A stretch of 35,302 nt of DNA. Origin: Hydromicrobium sp964415365. Its GTDB lineage: Bacteria; Actinomycetota; Humimicrobiia; Humimicrobiales; Humimicrobiaceae. Below the pieces are notes generated by a model that saw only the letters and a program-made list of their open reading frames with translations, was not told the origin of the DNA and made no database searches. The stretch is from assembly GCA_964415365.1 (NCBI GenBank), contig CAYPYW010000023.1, positions 1-35,302 on the forward strand, read 5' to 3'. The position numbers and the translations under genes were made by a program. Position 1 is the stretch's first letter; every line of letters starts with the position of its first letter. Of this stretch, positions 24,802-33,119 are shown one piece after another.

Positions 24802-24962
24802 CAGATTGTGTTAAACCTGCATATACTCTTGCAGCCTTTATTTTGTTAGTATAGGTGTCATCAATTTTTTATCTATAAGATAAGCTTAACATTATTGACA
24901 AAGTATATAAAAAGAATAATACTAAATTATTATATATCAAAGCCAAATCAGAGTTTTAGTTC

Positions 24963-25760
24963 ATGGAGCCATTTTCTAAAAGAAATAAAACAAAAAAGGA
25001 GTATTCTGGTTACCACGAAGCTTCAGAAAAATTAAGGAATAGATTATTACAATTGCATGGTTACCCCTATAGCGGGAATGAAACTTCATTTGGTGTGGGA
25101 AATACTAACTGGATACATGAAAAACAATTCAGCAAAGATTTACAAATGCATTTTGGTAAGAAGATTCCTTTAGATGATTTTCGTGATGATAAGAAGACAA
25201 CATATGACGATGTTTTTGATTTTATTGAATTTTATTACAATCGTGCTTTACAAGATTTAGATTGCAAAAAAAGAGAATTACTATATAAAGATATCTGTTT
25301 AGCATTTAAAAATTCTAGTTCTGTATATGAATTTAGTAGAGACGGCAGGGTAAATTTGATATTAAATAAAGAAACAGTAAAAAAAATTGATACTGTAAAA
25401 CTTATTTTAGAACCTGTTGAGAACGCTAAAATTAAATATGTAAGTCTTATTAACGATTTAGTTGGAAGATCAATTGATCCTACTCACGCTATCGGCGATA
25501 TGTTCATAGTATTTGAGGATTATATTAAGAAAGTTACTGTCAAGAATTCTTCTGATGATGCACTTAAAAGTTTGAAAAAATTTTTACATCCAATTCAGAT
25601 AAAACTAATTAAAAATCTAAAAGATTACAGAGGAGATGTATGGGGTGTTGCCCATGCAGGTAATACTCCAAAACCTAAAGAAGAAGAAGCTTTATGGTAT
25701 TTAGAAACTTTTTTGGACCAAATTATATATGTAGATAGAAAAATAAAAACAACCTCTTAA
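24963..25760 (+). CDS. AbiJ-N-terminal-like / HEPN-type abortive-infection protein
   Basis: 265 aa. The opening EPFSKRNKTKK, then EKLRNRLLQL resembles the AbiJ N-terminal domain (FSxRNG, LRNRLWN). A helical middle follows, and the end KNLKDYRGDVWGVAHAGNTPK looks like the LRNxxGxAHG motif of abortive-infection C-terminal HEPN domains. Such proteins act as phage-triggered RNases. The family call rests on motif resemblance alone. No strong ribosome-binding site is visible before the ATG. It forms a two-gene plus-strand islet with the next HEPN protein. Confidence 0.65.
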   Translation: MEPFSKRNKTKKEYSGYHEASEKLRNRLLQLHGYPYSGNETSFGVGNTNWIHEKQFSKDLQMHFGKKIPLDDFRDDKKTTYDDVFDFIEFYYNRALQDLDCKKRELLYKDICLAFKNSSSVYEFSRDGRVNLILNKETVKKIDTVKLILEPVENAKIKYVSLINDLVGRSIDPTHAIGDMFIVFEDYIKKVTVKNSSDDALKSLKKFLHPIQIKLIKNLKDYRGDVWGVAHAGNTPKPKEEEALWYLETFLDQIIYVDRKIKTTS

Positions 25761-25916
25761 TAATAAAAAGTAGTAATACACTTCTTATATTCGCCAAGTT
25801 GCAGAGTAATTCTGAAATATATATTCTTTTAAATATTATAATAACCAAAATACTTTTCTATTTTAATTCATAATGATATTCTTGAATTGAAACAACAATT
25901 ATTAAAAAAGAAAATA

Positions 25917-26768
25917 ATGAATAAAGATATTTTAGAGCTAAGAAAGAAATTAACAGATTTAAGGATTAGAACGTACGGACTATCTTATAGCAATCCTGAA
26001 AAGCCTGACTTTAAAATCTGGCATAAAGAGTTCTGGGAAATTTTTGATAATTACGAGTTTGTAGATGACACATATTTTGATGAGTTTAAGGGTATAACCT
26101 TTAGTCCTGGTGCATATTTAATACCAGAGGAATATCCTGGAGAATCTGACAAAAAAAGAGAAGAAGCATTCAAAGCTGACTTGGAAGAATCTAGAAAGTT
26201 AATAGACAAGATGATTTCGGATATAAATAATTATGGAGAAATATATGGAGAAAAATTTGCAAAAGCAAAAAAAGAAATTAAAAAAGATGAGGTCATATCC
26301 AAATCGAAAGAAAATATTAATTACGAAGGATATAAAGTATTATTCGAATTTGAAAATTATCTTAGAGATTTTATAGAAAGTAAATTAAAAGAAATTTATG
26401 GTGAGAGATGGGTTGAAGAAGGGATATCCAAAATAAAAATAGGTAAGGATAAGTTAATTAATAAATTGGAATATCTTAAAGACGATATTTACAAACAATC
26501 AAGCGGCTTAGAATATAATTTTCCTTTGGATTACTTTGATATCAAGCACTATTGCCCAGTTATTGTATGCATTTTAGAATCAATTCTAAAAGATCCAAAA
26601 GATCAGAAAAAAATTAAGAAATATAAAGAGAGTTTAGAATCTTGGTTCTCAGTAATTTATGATATAAGAATTTCCATAGCTCATTGCATACAGATAGACC
26701 AGGGAGATTTAGATAGACTCAAAGAAAAAACAGGAAGAATTAAGAACTTTTTGAGCAATTATAAATAA
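25917..26768 (+). CDS. Swt1-like HEPN protein
   Basis: 283 aa from the ATG at 25917; an upstream TTG at 25887 would add ten residues. Residues about 135-283 look like a Swt1-type HEPN domain: EFENYLRDFIESKLKEIYGERW, later YDIRISIAHC, where R-x4-H is the HEPN RNase active-site motif. The N-terminal half is helical and Lys/Glu-rich. Swt1-like HEPN domains occur in RNA-processing and defence proteins. It lies 156 bp after the AbiJ-like gene and ends at a bidirectional terminator. Confidence 0.7.
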   Translation: MNKDILELRKKLTDLRIRTYGLSYSNPEKPDFKIWHKEFWEIFDNYEFVDDTYFDEFKGITFSPGAYLIPEEYPGESDKKREEAFKADLEESRKLIDKMISDINNYGEIYGEKFAKAKKEIKKDEVISKSKENINYEGYKVLFEFENYLRDFIESKLKEIYGERWVEEGISKIKIGKDKLINKLEYLKDDIYKQSSGLEYNFPLDYFDIKHYCPVIVCILESILKDPKDQKKIKKYKESLESWFSVIYDIRISIAHCIQIDQGDLDRLKEKTGRIKNFLSNYK

Positions 26769-26840
26769 AATTTTCTAAAAGAAATAGTAATACATTCTTT
26801 GTATTTACCAACACATATTACACCCTTACTTGTTAAAACA

Positions 26841-26876
26841 AAATAGCCCGGATTAAAAACCCGGGCTATTTTTCTA
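26841..26876. terminator. Bidirectional terminator
   Basis: AAATAGCCCGG (26841-26851) and CCGGGCTATTT (26861-26871) form an 11-bp stem with a 9-nt loop. T-runs follow on the plus side and also on the minus side. It serves both the HEPN gene and the convergent LPFTG gene. Confidence 0.9.
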
Positions 26877-26900
26877 TATCAATTTAACCTATAACTCCTG

Positions 26901-29900
26901 TTACTTCCTTCTGAATCTCCTTCTTATGGTCGAAAGTACTACCATAAGTCCACCAGCAAATATCGTGGAAACACCGGATATAGGAATAACGGGATTCATT
27001 CCGGTAAACGGAAGTTCCTGTATACCTAATACCTGTATCCCACCACCTGTGGTCGTAGTAGTTGGTGGAGATGGAGGTGTAGGTGGAGGTGGAGTTTTGG
27101 TATTGGTAATAGTAACAGCAACTCCTGCCTCTGCATTACTCGGTCCTATGGTTACTTCAACATCTCCAGCCTTATTAAAGCCACCAGGAACCGTAGTTTC
27201 AGATATTATATAGGTTCCCCATCCAAGACCATCAAAAGTAACCATTCCACCGGATGTAAATCTTTCAGGCATTACAGGATTACCACTGTCTTTATAGTAA
27301 AGAGTAAATCCAGCGCCATCAAGAGTTGCACCACTCTCATCTCTCTTAATTATGGTTACTTTACCAGGAATTCTGGGGTCTGCTATTTCTTTCTTCAGGA
27401 CAACATTAGGAGTTTCTGAATCCAGAGTTACTTCTACGGGCGGTGCCAGTAGATAACCGGTAGGAGCAATTGTTTCTACTACTTTATAAAGTCCATATGG
27501 CAGATCCTCCCACTTATAGTGTCCGTCAGCACCTAAAACTACTGTACTAATCAAGTTCCAGGAGCCCCATTTATACAGCTCGAATGTTGATCCACCCAGA
27601 GGCAGACCAGTAGTTGCATCGGTTTTGAATATCTCTATAGAGCCTTTTTCAGCAGTATTTTCTATAGTCAGACTTTCATCACCGCCAACAGTTATATTGG
27701 CTACTGGATTTCCAACCGAGTAAGTATATACATTGGTGATACCGTTAAAGTCCTCCACTATATAATAATCTCCATATGGAAGTTCACCCCAGCTTGCAGT
27801 TCCACCATTAGATACTGTCTGAGGTGAAGGAGCAGCTGCAGTATCAACCAGATTATCATCACCTGTTCCAGGAGTACCATTGGTATCCCAGAGATACAAC
27901 TTAGCCTGATCAGATCCCTCAAGTCCTTCCTTGGTGACAGTTATTGAACCTTTTGGACACTGCCTGTTAACAATATGAATAACTACATCACAAGCCAGTT
28001 CTTTAGGACCATCATTCGACCAGAGCGTATAACCCGGCTCATCTAGTTCTACAGCTTTATATATCCTTCCCTTTAAGAGATTACCGAATACAGCATTATG
28101 TCCTTCCCAGAACTCTTTGGGGTTTGTACCGGGAACTAGATCCCAGCCACCTGAATCATTTTGAACATATAGTTCTACCCAGAAATGATGGTGGTCACTC
28201 GTATTAGAGCCATTTGCTTTTCTTACATCTTTATTAACCTCTATTGAGCCTAATTTTTGCTTGTTCTTTATGAGTATCTCTTCAACATCTCCAGATCCTT
28301 CCAACTTTACCTTTCCAGTATTATAGAATTCTACATATGAATCTGAATGCTCTTCAACAGCCCTATACCACTTGTCAAGTTCTAGATCTTCCCAAACTGC
28401 CGGTGATCCTTCACTAAAGGTTTTTGTACTGATATCATGATAAGTTCCATTACGGCTGTTGCTCTTTTGGAGTGTAACCGTGAAGGTATGACTATCAGAT
28501 ACATCAGTTGTGCCATTGGGAGCAAAGACATTCTTATTGACTATGATTTTACCAGCGGTTCCATTATGGCAAACATGGCTAAGCACCAGATTGTTGTACC
28601 CACATGAATCTACCAAAGCATAAACATAATTTGTCCCCGCATATACTAAAATATCATCCGTGGGTGTCCATACCCAAAAATGTTGAGTCTTACCATCATT
28701 TGATGCAACTACACTGAATGACCCTGCATTAACAAATTCACCATAAATTGTCGCAGGTGGTGTGGTGTCACTATCAAGCCCATTAAGTATAAAATGCCAG
28801 ACAACACCTGGAGTAGTTATCCCACCATTATCTCCGGGAATATCAGGCGTAAAGGTTGCACTATTTGCTCCTTGATGTGTAGCACTTAGCTTAACTTCAA
28901 CATCTTCACAGCCTAAAGGATCATTCGCAATGTCTATAGTTTTATCATGGGAAATATAACCTTCCCATACTACCGGATTTGTCTTGGGTTCGTATCCCGT
29001 GGGAGTATTTAATTCTGTAATCCTATAATATCCACTAAGCTTACTGTACCACGTTGCATTACCAGAAGAATCAGTTGTCTCTGTACCTGAATTCCACCAA
29101 CCCAAAGCCCATATTTCCAGTTTGAACTGAACTCCGAAAAGATTAGGCTCGGTACCATTCTGCGATCCATTGCCATTAGTGTCGCCAAATTTATGCACAG
29201 TTATATCATTACCGAAATCTGTAAAAGTGGTGGTGGCAACAACACTACATGCTTCATCCTTTGCCTCAACCAGATATGTTCCTTCAATTCCGTCCAGGAT
29301 ATAGTTATAAGTGAAGTTACCCGATGCATCTGAAAGAACGGAATCCGATCCAGGTGTAAATGAACCATCACCAATAACCACAGAGCCATCAGGTCTGGTT
29401 ACTACAATCATATACACTGCATTTGGCAGAAATCCTGTACCAGTTATTACAACCGTTTCTTCCGGAGCATAATCTCCTTTATCGGTTGATAGAACAGGAT
29501 TCACTACCGGCAGTGTTTCTCCCAGAGGTTCTATTTCCTCCGGTGGTGTTGCCTCTTCCAATGCTGCAAGTGCTGCATCAAGGGCTGCCTGTGCGTCTGC
29601 CAGTGCTGTCTCTGCATCTGCCACTGCTGCATTAGCTGCATCAAGTGCTGCCTGCGCATTTGCTAATGTTGCATTGGCCTCATCTGCTGCAGTTTTAGCT
29701 TTCTCTAATGCTGCTGCCGCTGCGTCTGCTGCGGTTTGGGCATCTATCAACTTTGTTGCCGCTTCATCTACTGCAGTCTTAGCTGCATCGAGTGCAGCCT
29801 GTGCGTCTGCTACAGCCTGCTGGAGTGATTCTATATCATCACCCTCACCTGCTGCATCAAGGGCTGCCTGTGCGTCTGCCAGTGCTGTCTCTGCATCTGC

Positions 29901-30224
29901 CAGTGCTGCCTTGGCTTCCTCATCTGTAACTTTGGCATCTGCCAGGGCTGTACTAGCTGCGTCTGCCGCGTTTTGGGCATCTGCCAGTGCTGCTGCTGCT
30001 GAATCCGCTACAGCCTGTACATCTGCTAGCTCTGTCGCTGCCTCGTCTGCCGCAGTTTTTGCTGCATCAAGAGCCTCTTGCGCTTCTGTAACGGCCTGCT
30101 GAAGTAATTCTATATCATCACTCTCACCAAATATCATATTTGAAGGTATCATCCAGAAAATAAGAGCAGTGATGAGCAGAAACACAGTCAACTTTAATTT
30201 TAGGTTGTTTTTTAAATAACTCAT
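26901..30224 (-). CDS. LPFTG-anchored surface protein: Ala-rich coiled coil plus SpaA/Cna-B domains
   Basis: 1107 aa. A signal peptide (about 1-33) is followed by an Ala/Asp-rich coiled coil (about 34-240) made of two near-identical 93-residue units. An Ig-like region (YAPEETVVITGTGFLPNAVY) precedes a series of SpaA/Cna-B prealbumin-like domains, for example GSIEIFKTDATTGLPLGGST, then LPYGLYKVVETIAPTGYLL. The tail is Pro-rich, then LPFTG (1071-1075), a hydrophobic segment and RRRFRRK, a complete cell-wall sorting signal. It fits a pilin-like or adhesin stalk fixed by sortase. The class E sortase gene starts 450 bp away in the opposite direction. A c-di-GMP-II riboswitch controls it. Confidence 0.95.
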   Translation of the reverse strand: MSYLKNNLKLKLTVFLLITALIFWMIPSNMIFGESDDIELLQQAVTEAQEALDAAKTAADEAATELADVQAVADSAAAALADAQNAADAASTALADAKVTDEEAKAALADAETALADAQAALDAAGEGDDIESLQQAVADAQAALDAAKTAVDEAATKLIDAQTAADAAAAALEKAKTAADEANATLANAQAALDAANAAVADAETALADAQAALDAALAALEEATPPEEIEPLGETLPVVNPVLSTDKGDYAPEETVVITGTGFLPNAVYMIVVTRPDGSVVIGDGSFTPGSDSVLSDASGNFTYNYILDGIEGTYLVEAKDEACSVVATTTFTDFGNDITVHKFGDTNGNGSQNGTEPNLFGVQFKLEIWALGWWNSGTETTDSSGNATWYSKLSGYYRITELNTPTGYEPKTNPVVWEGYISHDKTIDIANDPLGCEDVEVKLSATHQGANSATFTPDIPGDNGGITTPGVVWHFILNGLDSDTTPPATIYGEFVNAGSFSVVASNDGKTQHFWVWTPTDDILVYAGTNYVYALVDSCGYNNLVLSHVCHNGTAGKIIVNKNVFAPNGTTDVSDSHTFTVTLQKSNSRNGTYHDISTKTFSEGSPAVWEDLELDKWYRAVEEHSDSYVEFYNTGKVKLEGSGDVEEILIKNKQKLGSIEVNKDVRKANGSNTSDHHHFWVELYVQNDSGGWDLVPGTNPKEFWEGHNAVFGNLLKGRIYKAVELDEPGYTLWSNDGPKELACDVVIHIVNRQCPKGSITVTKEGLEGSDQAKLYLWDTNGTPGTGDDNLVDTAAAPSPQTVSNGGTASWGELPYGDYYIVEDFNGITNVYTYSVGNPVANITVGGDESLTIENTAEKGSIEIFKTDATTGLPLGGSTFELYKWGSWNLISTVVLGADGHYKWEDLPYGLYKVVETIAPTGYLLAPPVEVTLDSETPNVVLKKEIADPRIPGKVTIIKRDESGATLDGAGFTLYYKDSGNPVMPERFTSGGMVTFDGLGWGTYIISETTVPGGFNKAGDVEVTIGPSNAEAGVAVTITNTKTPPPPTPPSPPTTTTTGGGIQVLGIQELPFTGMNPVIPISGVSTIFAGGLMVVLSTIRRRFRRK
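29571..29902 (-). repeat. 53-bp perfect repeat, 279 bp apart, in the coiled-coil region
   Basis: Positions 29571-29623 and 29850-29902 are identical and lie exactly 93 codons apart. Both sit in the Ala-rich coiled coil, where the protein repeat begins DDIELLQQAV and DDIESLQQAV. Recombination between them could change stalk length. Confidence 0.85.
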
Positions 30225-30442
30225 TTTATCTTCTCACCTCGTTTTAGATATGTTTTCATTCTCATATCTATTTTTGCCCCCCTATCTTTTGCAAACTTAT
30301 TTATATATTTATAGAAAAACTGGTTTTCATAGCCAGTAGAATTTTTCTTACTTTCCTCAGGTATCTCTGCTTATAAAAATTTATTTTTATAACTTTATAT
30401 CTCATACTCTCTACTAACCCAATTTCATATAACCTGAAAAAA

Positions 30443-30466
30443 CAAAAACCGACATCATTAGTCGGT
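30443..30466 (-). terminator. Riboswitch terminator of the LPFTG gene
   Basis: On the RNA strand ACCGAC and GTCGGT (forward 30461-30466 and 30448-30453) form a 6-bp stem with a 7-nt loop, followed by a T-run. The first arm is the end of the aptamer core, so aptamer and terminator exclude each other. Confidence 0.8.
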
Positions 30467-30531
30467 TTCGCTACTCGCTCCACTTTCCTCTAGCGTCCAA
30501 ATTTGAGGAAAGTTTCTAAGCTTCTAAATCT
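30454..30531 (-). promoter_or_regulatory. Cyclic-di-GMP-II riboswitch aptamer (copy 2, variant core)
   Basis: Same layout as copy 1: a 9-bp helix ACTTTCCTC/GAGGAAAGT around a loop with TTTGGACGCTA, then GAGCGAGTAGCGAAACCGAC. The pseudoknot still forms, because CGC in the loop pairs with GCG downstream. Relative to GGGCAC/GTGCAACC, one pair has covaried (A-T to G-C) and one G-C pair has become A opposite A. A 4-bp P1 (TTAG/CTAA) can be drawn. Ligand should favour read-through. Affinity or specificity may differ from the standard aptamer. Confidence 0.82.
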
Positions 30532-30615
30532 CTTAAAATTTTTATATATATTTTACTACCCTATAAACTAATTCTTCCTACTAATCTTATACAACTATTA
30601 TATTTGTGCAAGGGA

Positions 30616-30645
30616 ATTATATTACATTTATTATAGAAATGTCAA
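30616..30645 (-). promoter_or_regulatory. Promoter of riboswitch copy 2
   Basis: On the minus strand TTGACA (30640-30645) and TATAAT (30616-30621) are separated by 18 bp. RNA would start about 78 nt before the aptamer. The divergent sortase gene starts only 30 bp away on the other side. Confidence 0.75.
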
Positions 30646-30676
30646 ATATAAAAAATTCTCACTATCAATCCAGATT

Positions 30677-31393
30677 ATGATAAAAAAGTATACATGGAGA
30701 CAAAATAAATTTTATAAATGCAAAAATAATGATAATATTTCTGCTATGCGTACTAAAAGTTTTTTCAGAAGAAATAAAAGAAAGATCATAAGGTATGGAG
30801 GAATAGCCTTAATAGTAATAGGGCTGGTAATTATTATATGGCCCTTTTATATAAACTTTGTCATGGTAAGAAGAGAAGCAGATGTACTTGCCTCATGGGA
30901 AGAGGGACTGGCTACTATACAAATCGGCAGTGAAGAGGATGAGACCAGGCCGGCACCGGAAAAAGAAACCAAACTTATTGACCCTGAAAAAAAGCTTCCA
31001 TTCAAGATTTCAATTCCCAAAATCGATCTGGAATGGACGGTAAATGAGGGCACTGATAGTGCAACACTTAAGAAAGGCCCCGGCTTTTATATTGGCTCGG
31101 CCCTTCCGGGTGAAGACGGAACCTGTGTAGTCGCGGGGCACAGGACCACTTACGGAGCTCCTTTCAACAGACTGGACGAATTAGAGGAGAGCGATGAAAT
31201 ACTAATAGAGACAATAGGAAATGAAGAATTTACATATATCGTAACCGAACAAAAAGCAGTACTTCCAACTGATATGTCAGTACTGGAAAATACTGATTAC
31301 CCTTCCCTGGTTCTATCTACCTGTACCCCAAAATACTTCGCGACTAGAAGGTTAATTATTTTCGCCAGGATTGCCGGATATTTACCCGATTAA
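30677..31393 (+). CDS. Class E-like sortase, divergent from the LPFTG gene
   Basis: 238 aa. A basic start, a transmembrane helix (about 40-60), a short linker and the sortase domain follow in order. The catalytic residues are H155 in AGHRTTYGAPF, C216 in LSTCTPKY and R224 or R225 in FATRRLII. It is shorter than the other sortase in its linker but close in the core. The second ATG at 30746 (before RTKSFFRRNKRK) gives a more typical sortase N-terminus; neither start has a clear ribosome-binding site. Its position next to the LPFTG gene makes that protein the likely substrate. Confidence 0.93.
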   Translation: MIKKYTWRQNKFYKCKNNDNISAMRTKSFFRRNKRKIIRYGGIALIVIGLVIIIWPFYINFVMVRREADVLASWEEGLATIQIGSEEDETRPAPEKETKLIDPEKKLPFKISIPKIDLEWTVNEGTDSATLKKGPGFYIGSALPGEDGTCVVAGHRTTYGAPFNRLDELEESDEILIETIGNEEFTYIVTEQKAVLPTDMSVLENTDYPSLVLSTCTPKYFATRRLIIFARIAGYLPD

Positions 31394-31414
31394 CCATTCC
31401 CAGATTGGTTTTTT
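31392..31414 (+). terminator. Weak terminator after the sortase gene
   Basis: AACCA and TGGTT form a 5-bp stem just after the stop codon, followed by TTTT. The stem is short, so termination may be partial. Confidence 0.4.
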
Positions 31415-31544
31415 CACTGTCAACTTTTTTTCAATTAATATTCCATAATTCATAATATGGCAAAAATATGACTTCAGTATTATTGATTTTAATTGAATCC
31501 CTATAATTCAAACTTACAATAAATGCTTTTTGGGGATTGCGCTT

Positions 31545-31709
31545 CCCGATAATTTCTTTACCGCACTTGTTTTTTAACCCGATAATTTGTAAAGTCAAGT
31601 TCATAAATTATCGGCATAAGTAACAAGAAGACTTATTATAATTACAAATATAGTAATGTATACTTGACTAAAATTTCCATTTATAATAAACTTTACTTGA
31701 CTAAAATTT
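31545..31709 (+). repeat. Repeat array upstream of the DUF4143 ATPase
   Basis: This gap between the sortase and the ATPase (31394-31725) has no gene. CCCGATAATTT occurs at 31545 and 31578; its complement AAATTATCGG at 31605-31614 makes an inverted repeat with the second copy. TACTTGACTAAAATTT occurs perfectly at 31661-31676 and 31694-31709. Both direct pairs are spaced exactly 33 bp, close to three helical turns, as if read by a protein on one face of DNA. An inverted ACTTGACTT lies at 31592-31600. Confidence 0.6.
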
Positions 31710-31725
31710 AAGAGAGGATTGTACT

Positions 31726-33003
31726 ATGAACAGTCAACAAATTATAAGAGTGATAGATTTCTGGAAAAAAACTGTGGAAAAAGATGAACTAAAAGATAGA
31801 TCACTTGTAAAAACTATAGATCATAAAAGCAAAGAAATCATTGATCTAATTGGTCCGAGAAGAAGCGGCAAGTCTTCTATTTTAAAATTAATTATTAAGC
31901 ATTTGAAATTAAAAAACAATTATTTGTTTATAAACTTTGAAGATCCCTTTTTTATTGAAAATAATAAGCCTCATGTTATAGAAGAATTCATTTCCGTCTT
32001 TAAAGAATATTTCACTCCCGAGTTAAAATATCTCTTTCTTGACGAGATTCAGGAAATCAAACAATGGGAAAACATGGTACGCAAGCTAAGAGATAGTGGG
32101 GAGTTTAAAATATTTATTACCGGATCATCTTCCAGCCTTTTAAGCGGAGAAATATCAACTCTTCTTACTGGGAGACACCTGTCTTATAAAGTTTTCCCCC
32201 TTTCTTTTAGCGAGTTTCTAACTTTTAAAAATATAAATATAAAAGATAGGAAAGACATTGTTTTAAACCAGAGAATCATTGCCAAACATTTCTATAAATA
32301 CATGGATATTGGCAGTTTCCCGGAAATCGTTTTAACCGAAAATTCCGAACTGGTTAAAAATTATTTTTACGATATCCTGCAAAAAGATATTGTTATGCGA
32401 TATAACATAAGAGAAAAAGAAATATTGGAAAGAATAGCTGTTTATTTTTTAAGCAACTCAAGTAAAATTATGTCGCTTGAATCATTAAAAAAAACCTTCG
32501 GCATTTCCTTTGCTCTTGCTTCTTCTTACATTGATTATTTAAAAAATTCATTTTTAATTTTTGAACTTCCTCAATTTTCATATTCCTTAAAAAAACAACA
32601 AAAGGCACTAAAAAAAATATACTCAATTGATAGTGGCCTTGCTAACGCCGTATCCTTTAGATTCTCTAAAGACAGCGGCAGAATACTGGAAAATATCGTA
32701 TTTTTGCATCTTAAAATGGTGGGAAAAGAAGTTTATTATTATAAAACAAAAAATAATCTAGAAGTTGATTTTATTGTAAAAAAAGAAACGGGAGAAAAAG
32801 AACTGATACAGGTTTCATGGAGTCTGGATGATAAAAAAGCCAGAGAAAGGGAGATAAAAAGCTTGCTTATAGCCATGGATGAATTGTCAATATTAAAAGG
32901 AATGATATTAACGGATGATGAAGAAGAGACAATAAAAATCGGACAAAAAACAATAATTGTTAAACCAGCTCACAAATGGTTACTGGAAGACAACTTACCT
33001 TAA
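31726..33003 (+). CDS. AAA+ ATPase with DUF4143 domain
   Basis: 425 aa. Walker A is GPRRSGKSS (about 42-50) and Walker B is YLFLDEIQE. The sensor region is FITGSSSSLLSGEISTLLTGR, then PLSFSEFL, typical of the AAA_14 group. The C-terminal DUF4143 domain has YSIDSGLANAVSF, then RILENIVFLHLKMVGKEVYYYKTKNNLEVDFIV, where E and D of LEVDF with the following Q-V-S resemble a PD-(D/E)xK nuclease core. The family is widespread, patchy and uncharacterised. It is a single gene here with a repeat array upstream. The GAGAGGA site fits the ATG. Confidence 0.9.
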   Translation: MNSQQIIRVIDFWKKTVEKDELKDRSLVKTIDHKSKEIIDLIGPRRSGKSSILKLIIKHLKLKNNYLFINFEDPFFIENNKPHVIEEFISVFKEYFTPELKYLFLDEIQEIKQWENMVRKLRDSGEFKIFITGSSSSLLSGEISTLLTGRHLSYKVFPLSFSEFLTFKNINIKDRKDIVLNQRIIAKHFYKYMDIGSFPEIVLTENSELVKNYFYDILQKDIVMRYNIREKEILERIAVYFLSNSSKIMSLESLKKTFGISFALASSYIDYLKNSFLIFELPQFSYSLKKQQKALKKIYSIDSGLANAVSFRFSKDSGRILENIVFLHLKMVGKEVYYYKTKNNLEVDFIVKKETGEKELIQVSWSLDDKKAREREIKSLLIAMDELSILKGMILTDDEEETIKIGQKTIIVKPAHKWLLEDNLP

Positions 33004-33119
33004 AAAAGGTAATCATCAACTATTAAATATATCTCCCAAATAATTACGAATTCGAACCATATGACCCTTTTGCAATCTTGCTTTACGTGATACCATTTTA
33101 CAAGTAAAATACAGCCCCT

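Noticed and set aside
29674..30102. Ala/Ser-rich plus-strand frame opposite the LPFTG gene
   Set aside because: It is the mirror of the repeated Ala-rich coiled-coil codons on the minus strand.
8752..30224. Repeats in the two surface genes as CRISPR arrays
   Set aside because: The repeats are coding, long and imperfect, without short regular spacers, and no cas genes are present.
30301..30483. Short minus-strand frame upstream of the LPFTG gene
   Set aside because: It overlaps the riboswitch terminator and leader; no plausible start site or protein features.
33040..33080. GGTTCGAATTC-like string (minus strand) as a tRNA T-arm
   Set aside because: The flanking bases do not form a T-stem and no cloverleaf can be built. 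The same holds near 12830.
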